Positions 7,813-15,818 of a DNA stretch of 64,000 nucleotides are shown here, one piece after another (within the stretch, counting starts at the first letter, position 1; each line of letters starts with the position of its first letter). Made by a program: the position numbers and the translations under genes. The DNA comes from Bacteroidota bacterium (GTDB lineage Bacteria; Bacteroidota; Ignavibacteria; UBA10030; UBA8401). The stretch is from assembly GCA_030679145.1 (NCBI GenBank), contig JAUXTU010000015.1, positions 57,190-121,189 on the forward strand, read 5' to 3'. The notes beneath the pieces were generated by a model that did not search any database, was not told the DNA's origin, and worked only from the letters and a program-made list of their open reading frames with translations.

Positions 7813-8373
7813 TCACGTGTGAAACCAATGTTGTTCAAGACATTCGCGCAATTGTAATTTAGCGCGGTGTATTATCTGCCAGTAATTAGTTGTAGAAAGG
7901 TCTAATTCCTGACAAACTAATTTTGGATCTCTTTCTTCAAGATACTTCATAGAGATACAAGAGAACCACTGGGCAGGAAGTTTTTTCATGCATTGTTCAA
8001 AAATATGGTTGAAACCCTCATTGTCAAATAATTGCTCTTCGTTGATATTCCACTCATCAGGTCTAGAATGTTTGTTCCATTTTCCGTTGTTATCAAAAAA
8101 CAATTCAAACGATTCTTCTTTTTCAACATGGATTATCGGATGTTTTACTTTCAATCTGAAATATTCTGCGATCTTATTCTTTAAAATTCCAAAAAGCCAT
8201 GTTCGCGGCTGACTTTCATTTCGGAAACTTTCAATTTTTTCCGCAGCCACAAGAAATGTTTCTTGGACAAGATCTTCTGCAGATTGATAATCAGAGGTTT
8301 TATGATATGCCCAGTTGAAAAGATCATTTGTATACTCTTTCACCCAATTCTCAATAATCTTTTCTTGTGTCAT
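7813..8373 (-). CDS. RNA polymerase ECF-type sigma factor
   Basis: A 186-residue sigma-70-family protein of ECF type. Region 2 is visible as DLFNWAYHKTSDYQSAEDLVQETFLVA with SQPRTWLFGILKNKIAEYFR, and region 4 as LPAQWFSCISMKYLEERDPKLVCQELDLSTTNYWQIIHRAKLQLRECL. The linker between regions 2 and 4 is longer than usual. It is followed at once by its putative anti-sigma factor. ECF sigma factors control bufferin (MNIO) operons in several proteobacteria, so the RiPP-like operon 1.4 kb downstream is a plausible target; the sequence does not prove it. Confidence 0.93.
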   Translation of the reverse strand: MTQEKIIENWVKEYTNDLFNWAYHKTSDYQSAEDLVQETFLVAAEKIESFRNESQPRTWLFGILKNKIAEYFRLKVKHPIIHVEKEESFELFFDNNGKWNKHSRPDEWNINEEQLFDNEGFNHIFEQCMKKLPAQWFSCISMKYLEERDPKLVCQELDLSTTNYWQIIHRAKLQLRECLEQHWFHT

Positions 8374-8408
8374 AAACGGCGGTATTACGGTATGGAAAAT
8401 TTATTTTT

Positions 8409-8440
8409 CAAAGGTAGAAAATCCTAACCGCAATTACAAC
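8409..8440 (-). promoter_or_regulatory. Bacteroidetes-type promoter for the sigma/anti-sigma operon
   Basis: On the minus strand, GTTG, 20 nt, then TACCTTTG (plus-strand 8409-8416), matching the TTTG / TAnnTTTG consensus of Bacteroidetes primary-sigma promoters with one mismatch in the -33 box. It ends 36 nt upstream of the sigma-factor ATG. Confidence 0.6.
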
Positions 8441-8484
8441 GGCTTACGATATTAAGAGGATAAACCCGCTCAATTTTTGAAATG

Positions 8485-9954
8485 TCAAACCGGATAGACT
8501 GGCAGTTTGAACGAAAACGCCGTTCCTTCATTCTTTTTGCTGGAGACGGAGATTGATAAATGATGTACTTCCAGAATTTTCTTTACAATTGCCAAACCTA
8601 ATCCTGCCCCGTCGCTTTGAAAAATATTTTTTTGGCTTCCTTTGTTATAGCGGTCAAAAATATGCGGAATATCTTTTTCGAAAATTCCTTCACCTGTATC
8701 GGCAACCGTAACCTCAACGTTGGTTAAGTTTCGCCGAACCTCTATTGTTACAACTCCTCCTTGTGGAGTGAATTTGATTGCGTTATCACTCAGATTTTGA
8801 ATGACACGGTCAACAAGCGCAATATCAGCAATAACTAATGGAAGATCGTGCGGAAGAATGCATTGAAATCGGATCTCTTTTTTTTCAGCTATGATAAGGT
8901 ATTTCTGACCTATGTCCTGCACAAGTTCTGAAATGGAAAATGGTTCTGGATTCGGTTTTATCTGTTGCGCTTCAAGTTTAGAAAGTTCAAATAATTCTTC
9001 CACCAACGTGCGCAAACGATCAGTACTGGAAAGAATGGTTTTCAAATATTTTTCACGGTCGTGGTTTTCCAGGGTCTCTGCTTTGATCAACAACGTCTCT
9101 ATATATCCGTGAATCGTTGCAAGTGGAGTCCGAAGATCGTGAGAAACATTGGCAACAAGTTCACGGCGGAGAGAATCCATCGTTTTCAATTCATCCAGAT
9201 TACTGACGATAGTATCTGCCATTTCGTTGAACGACGTTGCCAATTCGTTCAATTCTCCTGTGGAGGATAGTTGTATTCGTGCACTCCGGTTGCCATTCTG
9301 AAATTCTTTGACTGTTCTTACAATTGTCCGCAGATTTTTTGTGATGAATAATAAAGCGATCAATCCAATAATTGCGGCTGCAAACAATGTTATTGTCATT
9401 GTTCGTGTGCCGATGCGGAGAATATAACTTCCCGCAAGCATTTTAAAATTATTGTCGAATTCTTCGCTTCCAAGAATGACATACAAATATCCGATTATCT
9501 TCGTACCGTCTTTTATTTCTGCCGCCGAGAAGGTTTTTTCCGTCATTTCGTATTTCGGATCGTCTCCCATAAGGAACGAGGGAAATTTTTCCATGACGAA
9601 TGTTTTTATCGGCTGAATACCAACAGACATCCGGCAGATTTTTGTATTACTGGGACAATGTGAAAGGACTTTCCCTGTTGTGTCCAGAACGTACACTTCA
9701 ATGCTGGGATTGAACAACTTTTGAATGGTATAGATCTCATCCATGCGGGATGAATCGAGTTGATGGTTCACCACCGGTTGATAATGTTTGAGCAATCGCT
9801 GTGCGATAGGTACGCTTAACCGCTGATTCGCCTCCTGGAAATACATCTCTGCTGAGAAGACAATAATATAAATATACACGGCAGAAAGAATGAGCAGTAA
9901 TGCAAGGAAGGTTGCGGAAATTTTCCAGTAAATCGATCGAAAGAATTTTTTCAT
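8485..9954 (-). CDS. sensor histidine kinase
   Basis: A 489-residue membrane kinase: TM helix near residues 10-33, a periplasmic sensor domain of about 150 residues (to about 180), a second TM near 186-205, a HAMP domain, then HisKA with the phospho-acceptor His272 in VANVSHDLRTPLATIHGY, and a HATPase domain with N box (IQNLSDNAIKFT), VADTGEGI and GAGLGLAIVKKIL. It forms a two-component pair with the response regulator 55 nt upstream. The periplasmic part contains Cys100 and Cys107, which might be redox sensitive. The signal is unknown. Confidence 0.95.
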   Translation of the reverse strand: MKKFFRSIYWKISATFLALLLILSAVYIYIIVFSAEMYFQEANQRLSVPIAQRLLKHYQPVVNHQLDSSRMDEIYTIQKLFNPSIEVYVLDTTGKVLSHCPSNTKICRMSVGIQPIKTFVMEKFPSFLMGDDPKYEMTEKTFSAAEIKDGTKIIGYLYVILGSEEFDNNFKMLAGSYILRIGTRTMTITLFAAAIIGLIALLFITKNLRTIVRTVKEFQNGNRSARIQLSSTGELNELATSFNEMADTIVSNLDELKTMDSLRRELVANVSHDLRTPLATIHGYIETLLIKAETLENHDREKYLKTILSSTDRLRTLVEELFELSKLEAQQIKPNPEPFSISELVQDIGQKYLIIAEKKEIRFQCILPHDLPLVIADIALVDRVIQNLSDNAIKFTPQGGVVTIEVRRNLTNVEVTVADTGEGIFEKDIPHIFDRYNKGSQKNIFQSDGAGLGLAIVKKILEVHHLSISVSSKKNEGTAFSFKLPVYPV

Positions 9955-10009
9955 TATGCGATAAAACTTTGTGTCTTTGTGTGAGAAAAATAATGGTATA
10001 AAGATAACC

Positions 10010-10726
10010 CTACGATTCTATCTCTTCCATTTCTGCAAAACGATACCCAACACCCCATGCGGTTAGAATATATTTTGGTTTCGACATATCTTCTTCGATC
10101 TTTGAGCGCAGTCGATTGATATGCGTGTTGACAGTGTGATCGTATCCGTTGAATTGATACCCCCAGACAAGTTCTAACAACTGTTCTCGCGTATAGGTTT
10201 TTCCCGGATGTGTTGCAAACAGCAGCAAGAGATCGAATTCTTTTGCGGTTAGTTCAAGCCGTTTTCCTTTTATTTGAACCTTTCTTCTTTCTCTGTCAAT
10301 CTCTACATCACCGAACAGTATATGCTTAGCTTTTTCTGCGGTTGTCGTTTCGCTCTGCATTGCTTCGGTCCGTCGGAAGATTGCTTTCACACGCGCAATA
10401 AATTCACGTACACTGAATGGTTTTGTGAGATAATCATCTGCACCGACTTCTAATCCAAGCACTTTGTCTAACTCTTCTGATTTTGCCGTCAGCATCAAAA
10501 TAGGTGTGATATTTTTATCCGCACGGATGCGCCTGCAAATTTCCAGACCATCCATCGTTGGCAGCATTATGTCCAGCACAATAAGATCGAATTTATTCTT
10601 TTGTGTATGAAGGTATCCTTTTTCGCCGTCGTGCATCGCGGTGACTTTACAGCTGAGATCTTTCAGATGGATGCTCAACAGTTCGGTGATATCTTTGTCA
10701 TCTTCAACAACCAGCACATGTTTCAT
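10010..10726 (-). CDS. OmpR/PhoB-family response regulator
   Basis: A 238-residue two-domain regulator. The receiver domain shows the acidic pair ED at 8-9, phospho-acceptor Asp52 (in IVLDIMLP), the conserved Thr in MLTAK and Lys in YLTKPF. The C-terminal winged helix has LTAKEFDLLLLFATHPGKTYTREQLLELVWG and NTHINRLRSKIEED. It is the partner of the kinase that follows. Likely targets nearby are its own operon and the TlpA/DUF6029/Omp28 set upstream, but no operator is established. Confidence 0.95.
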   Translation of the reverse strand: MKHVLVVEDDKDITELLSIHLKDLSCKVTAMHDGEKGYLHTQKNKFDLIVLDIMLPTMDGLEICRRIRADKNITPILMLTAKSEELDKVLGLEVGADDYLTKPFSVREFIARVKAIFRRTEAMQSETTTAEKAKHILFGDVEIDRERRKVQIKGKRLELTAKEFDLLLLFATHPGKTYTREQLLELVWGYQFNGYDHTVNTHINRLRSKIEEDMSKPKYILTAWGVGYRFAEMEEIES

Positions 10727-10748
10727 AGTTTTCTTTCGTGAAATGTAT

Positions 10749-10781
10749 AAGTGACCATCACCTCAAAAGTGGCGGTCACTT
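10749..10781. promoter_or_regulatory. inverted repeat upstream of the response-regulator gene
   Basis: AAGTGACC and GGTCACTT, 8-bp arms separated by 17 nt, 23 nt upstream of the regulator ATG. It could be an autoregulatory site or simply an mRNA hairpin. Confidence 0.4.
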
Positions 10782-10838
10782 TATAATAAAATAAACTACA
10801 AGAAAAATATCACAAAAATATCACATAAGAACAAAAAA

Positions 10839-10861
10839 AAGCCACTCAAAGCAAGTGGCTT
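10839..10861 (-). terminator. rho-independent terminator of the Omp28-like gene
   Basis: An 8-bp stem (AAGCCACT with AGTGGCTT) around a short loop, followed on the minus strand by eight T residues (plus-strand 10833-10840). It lies 36 nt past the stop codon of the gene at 10897 and separates it from the two-component operon. Confidence 0.85.
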
Positions 10862-10896
10862 GAACTTATATGAGAAAAGAATGAATTGCAAGTTAA

Positions 10897-11934
10897 TCAC
10901 TTCGCCAATATCATCTTTTTAACTTCACTGAATTTATCTGCCTGTCCGCCATCTGTTGGGCGGGACGTTAGTTTGTAGATATACATTCCGCTGGAAAGTT
11001 TTGATGCATCAAATTCTACTGAGTAACGACCCGATTCTTGATAATTGCTCACCAGCGTTGTCACTTCTTTGCCAAGAACATCATACACTTTCAACACAAC
11101 ATTTCCAGCTTTTGGCAAAGCGTAGTTGATAGTTGTTGTTGGATTGAATGGATTGGGATAGTTCTGTTCCAATAAAAATTTAGTCGGAGTTATAATGTTG
11201 TTATTTTGAACAGCGCTTAATGTTCCATACGAGATATATTCTGATTGAAACACTTCTTTTGTTGAAACACTTTGAACGAATACAACAATGCCGACTTTTT
11301 CCATGTCAGTTGCATTTGTTATTTGTGCGGTTTTCAACACCAATTTTTTCGCCTGTAACTCCGGTGTAAACGATTCGCCTGCAACCGGAGTAATCATTTT
11401 TCTCATAACAAAATCTTGCGGCGAAACACCGTTTCTTCCAACATATGAAACATTTTCGACACCAACGATATGGACGACAAGATCATTTTGTGCAATAGTT
11501 GATGTTTGTGTAATTGCGGCAATGAGAGAAAGATTTGTTCCATTTTTAGTCCCGGAAAGTTGTATTTCTAACGGACTGTCAACAGATAATCGGGCATCAA
11601 GGGATGTTGCGAAGGATGAATATGTTCTTCCCTGATTGACACCGTCAAAAAAAGTATTCGGTGTGGATGTTGGTCCATTGTAGTAGGAGTTCCGTGCATT
11701 TGGTTCGGTGGTGTTTGCAACGGAAAGCTGATCGTCACTATACGGAAAAGTGGTATGATAATAAATATAGCGAGCACGGTGTGCATTTTGGCTTGTTGTT
11801 TGATGAGATTTGATTGCGGCATGAGCACCCGGACAAACGCTGCAGTGAGAATTAGTAAACATTTCAACCAGCACGTTTCGTTCTCCGGAATATGCCATCG
11901 AACCAATTATTGACAAAAAAAATATTTTCTTCAT
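10897..11934 (-). CDS. Omp28-like thioredoxin-fold protein with T9SS sorting domain
   Basis: A 345-residue secreted protein: short signal peptide (1-16), an N-terminal thioredoxin-like domain with CSVC at 31-34 (VEMFTNSHCSVCPGAHAAI, typical of Omp28-related proteins), a middle beta domain, and a C-terminal type IX secretion sorting domain starting at LEQNYPNPFNPTTTINYALP and ending KFSEVKKMILAK. The sorting domain is interrupted in frame by about nine residues (RPTDGGQAD) that coincide with a dispersed repeat. Gene order suggests work with the TlpA-like protein and DUF6029 barrel upstream, possibly in disulfide handling at the cell surface. Confidence 0.85.
   Translation of the reverse strand: MKKIFFLSIIGSMAYSGERNVLVEMFTNSHCSVCPGAHAAIKSHQTTSQNAHRARYIYYHTTFPYSDDQLSVANTTEPNARNSYYNGPTSTPNTFFDGVNQGRTYSSFATSLDARLSVDSPLEIQLSGTKNGTNLSLIAAITQTSTIAQNDLVVHIVGVENVSYVGRNGVSPQDFVMRKMITPVAGESFTPELQAKKLVLKTAQITNATDMEKVGIVVFVQSVSTKEVFQSEYISYGTLSAVQNNNIITPTKFLLEQNYPNPFNPTTTINYALPKAGNVVLKVYDVLGKEVTTLVSNYQESGRYSVEFDASKLSSGMYIYKLTSRPTDGGQADKFSEVKKMILAK
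10941..10967. repeat. short palindromic repeat inserted in frame in the sorting domain
   Basis: The plus strand reads CCTGTCCGCC...GGGCGGGACG, an imperfect palindrome related to the hairpin at 24075-24112 (CCTGCCCGC...GGCAGGCGGG). It encodes roughly SRPTDGGQA on the minus strand, at a point where other sorting domains run straight from YKLTS into the last strand. Confidence 0.6.
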
Positions 11935-11944
11935 AGCACTCCTT

Positions 11945-13585
11945 TTAAATTTGGCTTCTCAAAGAAAATCGTATTCCTTCAAATGGCAATTGATATTGAC
12001 AGACACCGTTAGAGCATATCTGACCGCCCCGCTCTTTTCCATACGAAATTGTCGTTGTATGAGATTGTCCGAATGTGTACCCGACTTCACCGACGAGCCA
12101 ATCTTGTCTATTCGAAGGATCAGCCGTATTCGTTGTATGTTCATATCGTGTAGCAATCGAAATGTTTGGTGATCGAGTGAAAATAATTGTTAATAATTGT
12201 GTGTAATAGTGTTCGTTGCTGGTATTGTAACTATCGTATGCAAACTCATTTTCTGTTTGAACGATAATTGAATACTCTTGCGTTAATGAATATTGTAATT
12301 GCAGAGGAATAATCGTCGCTTGCTGAGTGTGGCTGAATTGCGCGCCGGTAAAATCATTATAGAGAATATTTTCTCGTCTTGCTGCCCCAAAACGAATTGC
12401 AGACGTTTCTTCAAAATAATGTTCTGCTTCAAAAAACAATTCCCAGTATGGCGAAAGTCTTTTCTCAGGCGTTGGAAGAAAACTGCTGTTTCGCTTTCGC
12501 TCGGTGAACAAAAACGTCTTCTCGTTGTAATCATAATAATGATGCCGGCTTGCAATGCTTCCATTCAAATTTATCATTGTTGACGAAGACAATGAATAAT
12601 AGCCTTCAATTTGAAATCCTACTTCGTCATTAAAATCTACCTGATGCAATGCACGTGTTAACAACGTATAATTAAATTCTTTCTGAACGATGGGAGCGTT
12701 TTGGAACGGTAACATTCGAGTAGAACGTTCGCTTGCTCCACGATCAAACGGATCGAGAATATCGTATCGGTAATCTTTGTAATCCATCGTTATACCGAAA
12801 CCTTTTCCTTTGTAGGAAAGTGCCGCATACACACCATCCCCGTTATGAGAACTTGTGTCGGTTAATACATTTGTCCATTTGTGTGCATACCCTATAAATC
12901 CACTAACAGAACTAAATTGAAATTGAGAATAGATTTCCGGAATTTCGGCTTTGATCGTTTTGCTTCCAACAAATTGAGGAATAAATCCGCTTGCATCAAC
13001 AAAACTTATTCCGATCATAAAGCCTTTTATCAAGTTCATCTCGATATTTCCCGCGCGTATTTTATACAGTTCATGCCGTGCAATCGTTACAGAATCTCGA
13101 AAGTTGATCGTTCCGCCAAGAATTGTAGCGCTGATGAAAGATGTTTTATACTGTGCTTTCACGCCATCCATCCACGAATCGTATGCAAGTCCTCTATTCT
13201 CAAACAGATTCAGCGCAAGTCCACGCCCGAACATTTCGTTAAAATTTCCGGCGCGCAATGAAAAATTATCCTGACGAAACTCAACAAAGCGCCGTTGTAT
13301 TCCTTGAAACGAATCTCCAATTTCCGGAGGATCATCGGTAAGTAGTCGAAAACCGATTGTAACGCTTGGTGGAAAATTCAAACGAATATCGGTGAGATTT
13401 TCAAAATAGGAGACTTGCTGCGTCGATCCCACAAAGCCTCGTTCACCATTTCCGTACCGAAGAATGTTTGAAACCGATGGCACTATTGTTTGGGTAAGTG
13501 AATGTTGTGTGTATAATAACAAAAATAGAATCACGCTAATCAAATCATCTGGCAACAATTCACATTTTTTTTTAGCTCGACTCAT
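11945..13585 (-). CDS. DUF6029-like outer-membrane protein
   Basis: A 546-residue predicted barrel. After an N-terminal hydrophobic stretch (ISVILFLLLYTQHSLTQ, signal peptide) comes the DUF6029-type opening VSNILRYGNGERGFVGS, then FENLTDIRLNF and ARSGNF-like strands (DNFSLRAGNFNEMFGRGLALNLFENRGL), with strand repeats through to GIRFSLRSQI. The function is unknown. Its ATG overlaps the TlpA stop (ATGA), so translation is coupled, and the Omp28-like gene follows after 10 nt. This three-gene arrangement suggests a shared envelope redox role. Confidence 0.8.
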   Translation of the reverse strand: MSRAKKKCELLPDDLISVILFLLLYTQHSLTQTIVPSVSNILRYGNGERGFVGSTQQVSYFENLTDIRLNFPPSVTIGFRLLTDDPPEIGDSFQGIQRRFVEFRQDNFSLRAGNFNEMFGRGLALNLFENRGLAYDSWMDGVKAQYKTSFISATILGGTINFRDSVTIARHELYKIRAGNIEMNLIKGFMIGISFVDASGFIPQFVGSKTIKAEIPEIYSQFQFSSVSGFIGYAHKWTNVLTDTSSHNGDGVYAALSYKGKGFGITMDYKDYRYDILDPFDRGASERSTRMLPFQNAPIVQKEFNYTLLTRALHQVDFNDEVGFQIEGYYSLSSSTMINLNGSIASRHHYYDYNEKTFLFTERKRNSSFLPTPEKRLSPYWELFFEAEHYFEETSAIRFGAARRENILYNDFTGAQFSHTQQATIIPLQLQYSLTQEYSIIVQTENEFAYDSYNTSNEHYYTQLLTIIFTRSPNISIATRYEHTTNTADPSNRQDWLVGEVGYTFGQSHTTTISYGKERGGQICSNGVCQYQLPFEGIRFSLRSQI

Positions 13586-14118
13586 TCTTTTGTAGAAAAT
13601 AGTATTTCAAGTTCTTCTTCTATTTTTTTTTCATCTCCGGGTTTATATCCTAAGGCTTTGTAGACAATCATTCCATTGGTATCAAACAACAGACTGAATG
13701 GAATATTCTGTACGTTAAATTGCTGTGCAATTTCTCCATCAGAATCTGTTGAAATATAAAATGAATATTCTTGCGAAGAAATATATGAAGACACTTTAGA
13801 CACACTCTTTTGATTGTCTTGATTGATCGCAACGATGGAGAATCCTTTATCCTTGTATTGATTGTAGATGGATTGTAATTGTTTCATTTCAAGTTTGCAC
13901 GGCTCGCACCATAACGCCCAAAAATTAACCAACACCGGACCTTTGGATGTAAGTTCTTTCAATGAAACTTCATTGCCGTTTAATGTTTGAATGACAAGAT
14001 TTTGATGTTCTTGTGAGAGGGAATACGACAATAACATCGTTGTCATTGCGAGCGTAGCCGCAAAGCGGTAAACGAGGAATCTCAAAAATAATTTAGATAA
14101 CGAAAATGTTGGTTTCAT
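13582..14118 (-). CDS. TlpA-like periplasmic thioredoxin
   Basis: A 178-residue thioredoxin-fold protein with the redox motif CEPC at 71-74 in LVNFWALWCEPCKLEMKQL, then IVAINQD and a cis-Pro loop (VQNIPFSLLFD). It is exported: the hydrophobic N-terminus ends near YSLSQ. I start at ATG 14118 because GAAGGAGAG precedes it at good spacing; an upstream start at 14160 lacks this. The signal-peptide core (about residues 12-26) is encoded by a copy of the dispersed GTCATT repeat, which is unusual. It likely reduces or carries disulfides for the two genes that follow. Confidence 0.88.
   Translation of the reverse strand: MKPTFSLSKLFLRFLVYRFAATLAMTTMLLSYSLSQEHQNLVIQTLNGNEVSLKELTSKGPVLVNFWALWCEPCKLEMKQLQSIYNQYKDKGFSIVAINQDNQKSVSKVSSYISSQEYSFYISTDSDGEIAQQFNVQNIPFSLLFDTNGMIVYKALGYKPGDEKKIEEELEILFSTKE
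14042..14083. repeat. GTCATT-type dispersed repeat inside the TlpA signal-peptide region
   Basis: The plus strand starts GTCATTGCGAGCGTAGCCGC and ends GAGGAATCTC, matching the left half of the intergenic repeats at 41597, 47171 and 52363. On the coding strand it supplies about 14 residues (RFLVYRFAATLAMT). Confidence 0.75.
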
Positions 14119-14187
14119 TGTCTCTCCTTCAGCAAGATAAAGATGCGAAAGGAAAATCACAAAAGTATCACAAATAAATAGAGATTA

Positions 14188-14799
14188 TTATATCAGATTT
14201 TGCATCCAAACATTTACATCATGTAAACATACATCATTAATCTGATGTGCCATATCATATTCATTGTATGAAACAAGTGCATTGGATCTAGCAAGCAGTT
14301 CTTTTGTTTTTCGTGCCGATGAAACGGGAATAATAGGATCTTGTATTCCGTGAGAGATGAAAATGTGAAGGTCTTGAAGCTCTTGTAGGCGGTATTTATT
14401 CTCTATTTGCAAGGGAGCAAAACCGCTTAATGCTGAAATCCCTTTGCAAATATTCGGATGTGTAAGAGCGATGGAATACGACATAATCGCTCCCATACTG
14501 AAACCGAGCAGGAAGAGTTTTTTTGTCTGCAACGTGTTGATGAATGTGATGATCTTGCTTGTGCTATTGAAAAAACTTTCTTCGTCAACACTTCCATCTT
14601 CATGCAGATCGAACCACGTGTATCCACCCCATTCAAATTGATTCGGTGCACGAAGACTGTAGATCGTTAATCGCGGATCGAAATGTTCTTTCAATCCAAA
14701 GAGATCGTGTTCATCCGAGCCGCGTCCGTGCAGCATAATGAGTGTTGGGTTTTCAGATACTTGTTGTTGGGGAGCGGAAGAGAGAAAATGAAGAGGCAT
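14188..14799 (-). CDS. phospholipase/carboxylesterase-type alpha/beta hydrolase
   Basis: A 203-residue single-domain hydrolase. It shows the oxyanion segment LIMLHGRGSDEHDLF, the nucleophile elbow GFSMGA (Ser near 100), the acid in HGIQDPIIP and the His in EYDMAHQI, the typical order of the carboxylesterase/phospholipase (YpfH-like) family. No signal peptide. MarC lies 8 nt upstream, so the two are probably cotranscribed. The substrate is unknown. Confidence 0.87.
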   Translation of the reverse strand: MPLHFLSSAPQQQVSENPTLIMLHGRGSDEHDLFGLKEHFDPRLTIYSLRAPNQFEWGGYTWFDLHEDGSVDEESFFNSTSKIITFINTLQTKKLFLLGFSMGAIMSYSIALTHPNICKGISALSGFAPLQIENKYRLQELQDLHIFISHGIQDPIIPVSSARKTKELLARSNALVSYNEYDMAHQINDVCLHDVNVWMQNLI

Positions 14800-14807
14800 A
14801 GTAAAAA

Positions 14808-15407
14808 TTATTTCAGAATATTTTGCATTCCTACGCGAATCATCATGACGGCGATGGCAACCATAAAGAGCGATGCAACTTTTGCGAATGCCTGCGACCC
14901 GCTCTTTCCCATGATCTTGATCAAAAAATCAGAATGACGGAATGTAAGCCAAACGATGAACAGATTGACAAGCAGTGATACCATCGATATCCAATAACCG
15001 TACGAATCAACAATGATAATGATTGATGTCAGAGCAGCAGGACCCATGATCAGCGGAATTCCGATCGGTACCACACCGACCGATTGTCCCTCTTCCCGTT
15101 TTGTTTCGCGAGAGAATAACAGATCGGAAACCGAAATTACCAGCAGAACAATTCCCCCGCCGATTCGAAAATCATTTTCGGTAATGCCGAGAAATTTGAA
15201 GATCACTTTTCCGAGAACGAGAAATATCAATGCAACAGCGCCGGCAGTCATTGTCGCTTCAATGATCAATTGGCGTTTTGCTTTTAAGGTCATTCCTTGT
15301 GTCAGGCTGATGAATGACGGTACAACTCCTGGAACATCGATGGCGACGAATAACGGAATGAATGCCATGATCACATCGTTTAATATGTGAAGTACATTGT
15401 TCATCAA
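14808..15407 (-). CDS. MarC-family integral membrane protein
   Basis: A 199-residue protein with six predicted membrane helices. It carries the MarC-family pattern: AFIPLFVAIDVPGVVPSFISLTQG at the start, FKFLGITENDFRIGGGIVLLVISV in the middle, and VVPIGIPLIMGPAALTSIIIIVDSYG. The biochemical role of MarC/YhgN proteins is unresolved, and earlier links with multiple antibiotic resistance were not upheld. It overlaps no neighbour; the esterase follows. Confidence 0.92.
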   Translation of the reverse strand: MMNNVLHILNDVIMAFIPLFVAIDVPGVVPSFISLTQGMTLKAKRQLIIEATMTAGAVALIFLVLGKVIFKFLGITENDFRIGGGIVLLVISVSDLLFSRETKREEGQSVGVVPIGIPLIMGPAALTSIIIIVDSYGYWISMVSLLVNLFIVWLTFRHSDFLIKIMGKSGSQAFAKVASLFMVAIAVMMIRVGMQNILK

Positions 15408-15416
15408 GAATATTAA

Positions 15417-15680
15417 TTAAAGATTGATACCCGATTTCTGCAACTCTTGTTTGATGATAGCGATTGTTTCTTGATCGGAGATGAGAATTCGTGAACCGGA
15501 GTTCTTTACTGCCTGCTCAAGCGTTCCCTGCTTTTCTGAAAGCCATTGCCAAAGATGATATCCAAGTCGATATTGGTCGTTTTGTTCTCGTGTTGGAATG
15601 GATTTGATGCTGTTATATGCGATCTTTTCCAACGTGGAATCGTCGAATGCTTTTTCTGTTGAAGGGGCGATTGTTGACAT
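15417..15680 (-). CDS. small hypothetical protein
   Basis: An 87-residue acidic soluble protein beginning MSTIAPSTEKAFDDSTLEKI and ending IIKQELQKSGINL, mostly helical by composition. No domain recognised. I use ATG 15680; an upstream TTG at 15731 would add 17 residues without a clear ribosome site. It lies 9 nt before MarC in the same direction, which supports it being real. Confidence 0.55.
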   Translation of the reverse strand: MSTIAPSTEKAFDDSTLEKIAYNSIKSIPTREQNDQYRLGYHLWQWLSEKQGTLEQAVKNSGSRILISDQETIAIIKQELQKSGINL

Positions 15681-15766
15681 AATTGCTCTACAATAATGAT
15701 TATGATGTTCGTTTGATGATGCAGTATACAAAAAATTGAATTAAAAGACAGGCGCAGAAAATGACA

Positions 15767-15789
15767 ACGCCCGAAAATTCTCCGGGCGT
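15767..15789 (-). terminator. hairpin terminator of the rhodanese lipoprotein gene
   Basis: ACGCCCG pairs with CGGGCGT around a 9-nt loop, 30 nt downstream of the stop codon on the minus strand; a short TTTTC follows the stem, so the U tract is modest. Confidence 0.7.
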
Positions 15790-15818
15790 CATCATTCTTC
15801 ATCAACGTACCGTACTAA

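Noticed and set aside
7804..7828. parS-like TTCACACGTGAA near the anti-sigma start
   Set aside because: The half-sites are displaced by two extra bases (TTTCACACGTGAA), so it does not fit the 16-bp ParB site; it simply spans the sigma stop and the anti-sigma start.
7526..8428. Shared GTYAGGATT motif upstream of the sigma gene and the gene at 7461 as an ECF promoter element
   Set aside because: Only two copies, not seen before the P460-like or precursor genes, and one lies in the spacer of a better Bacteroidetes-type promoter.
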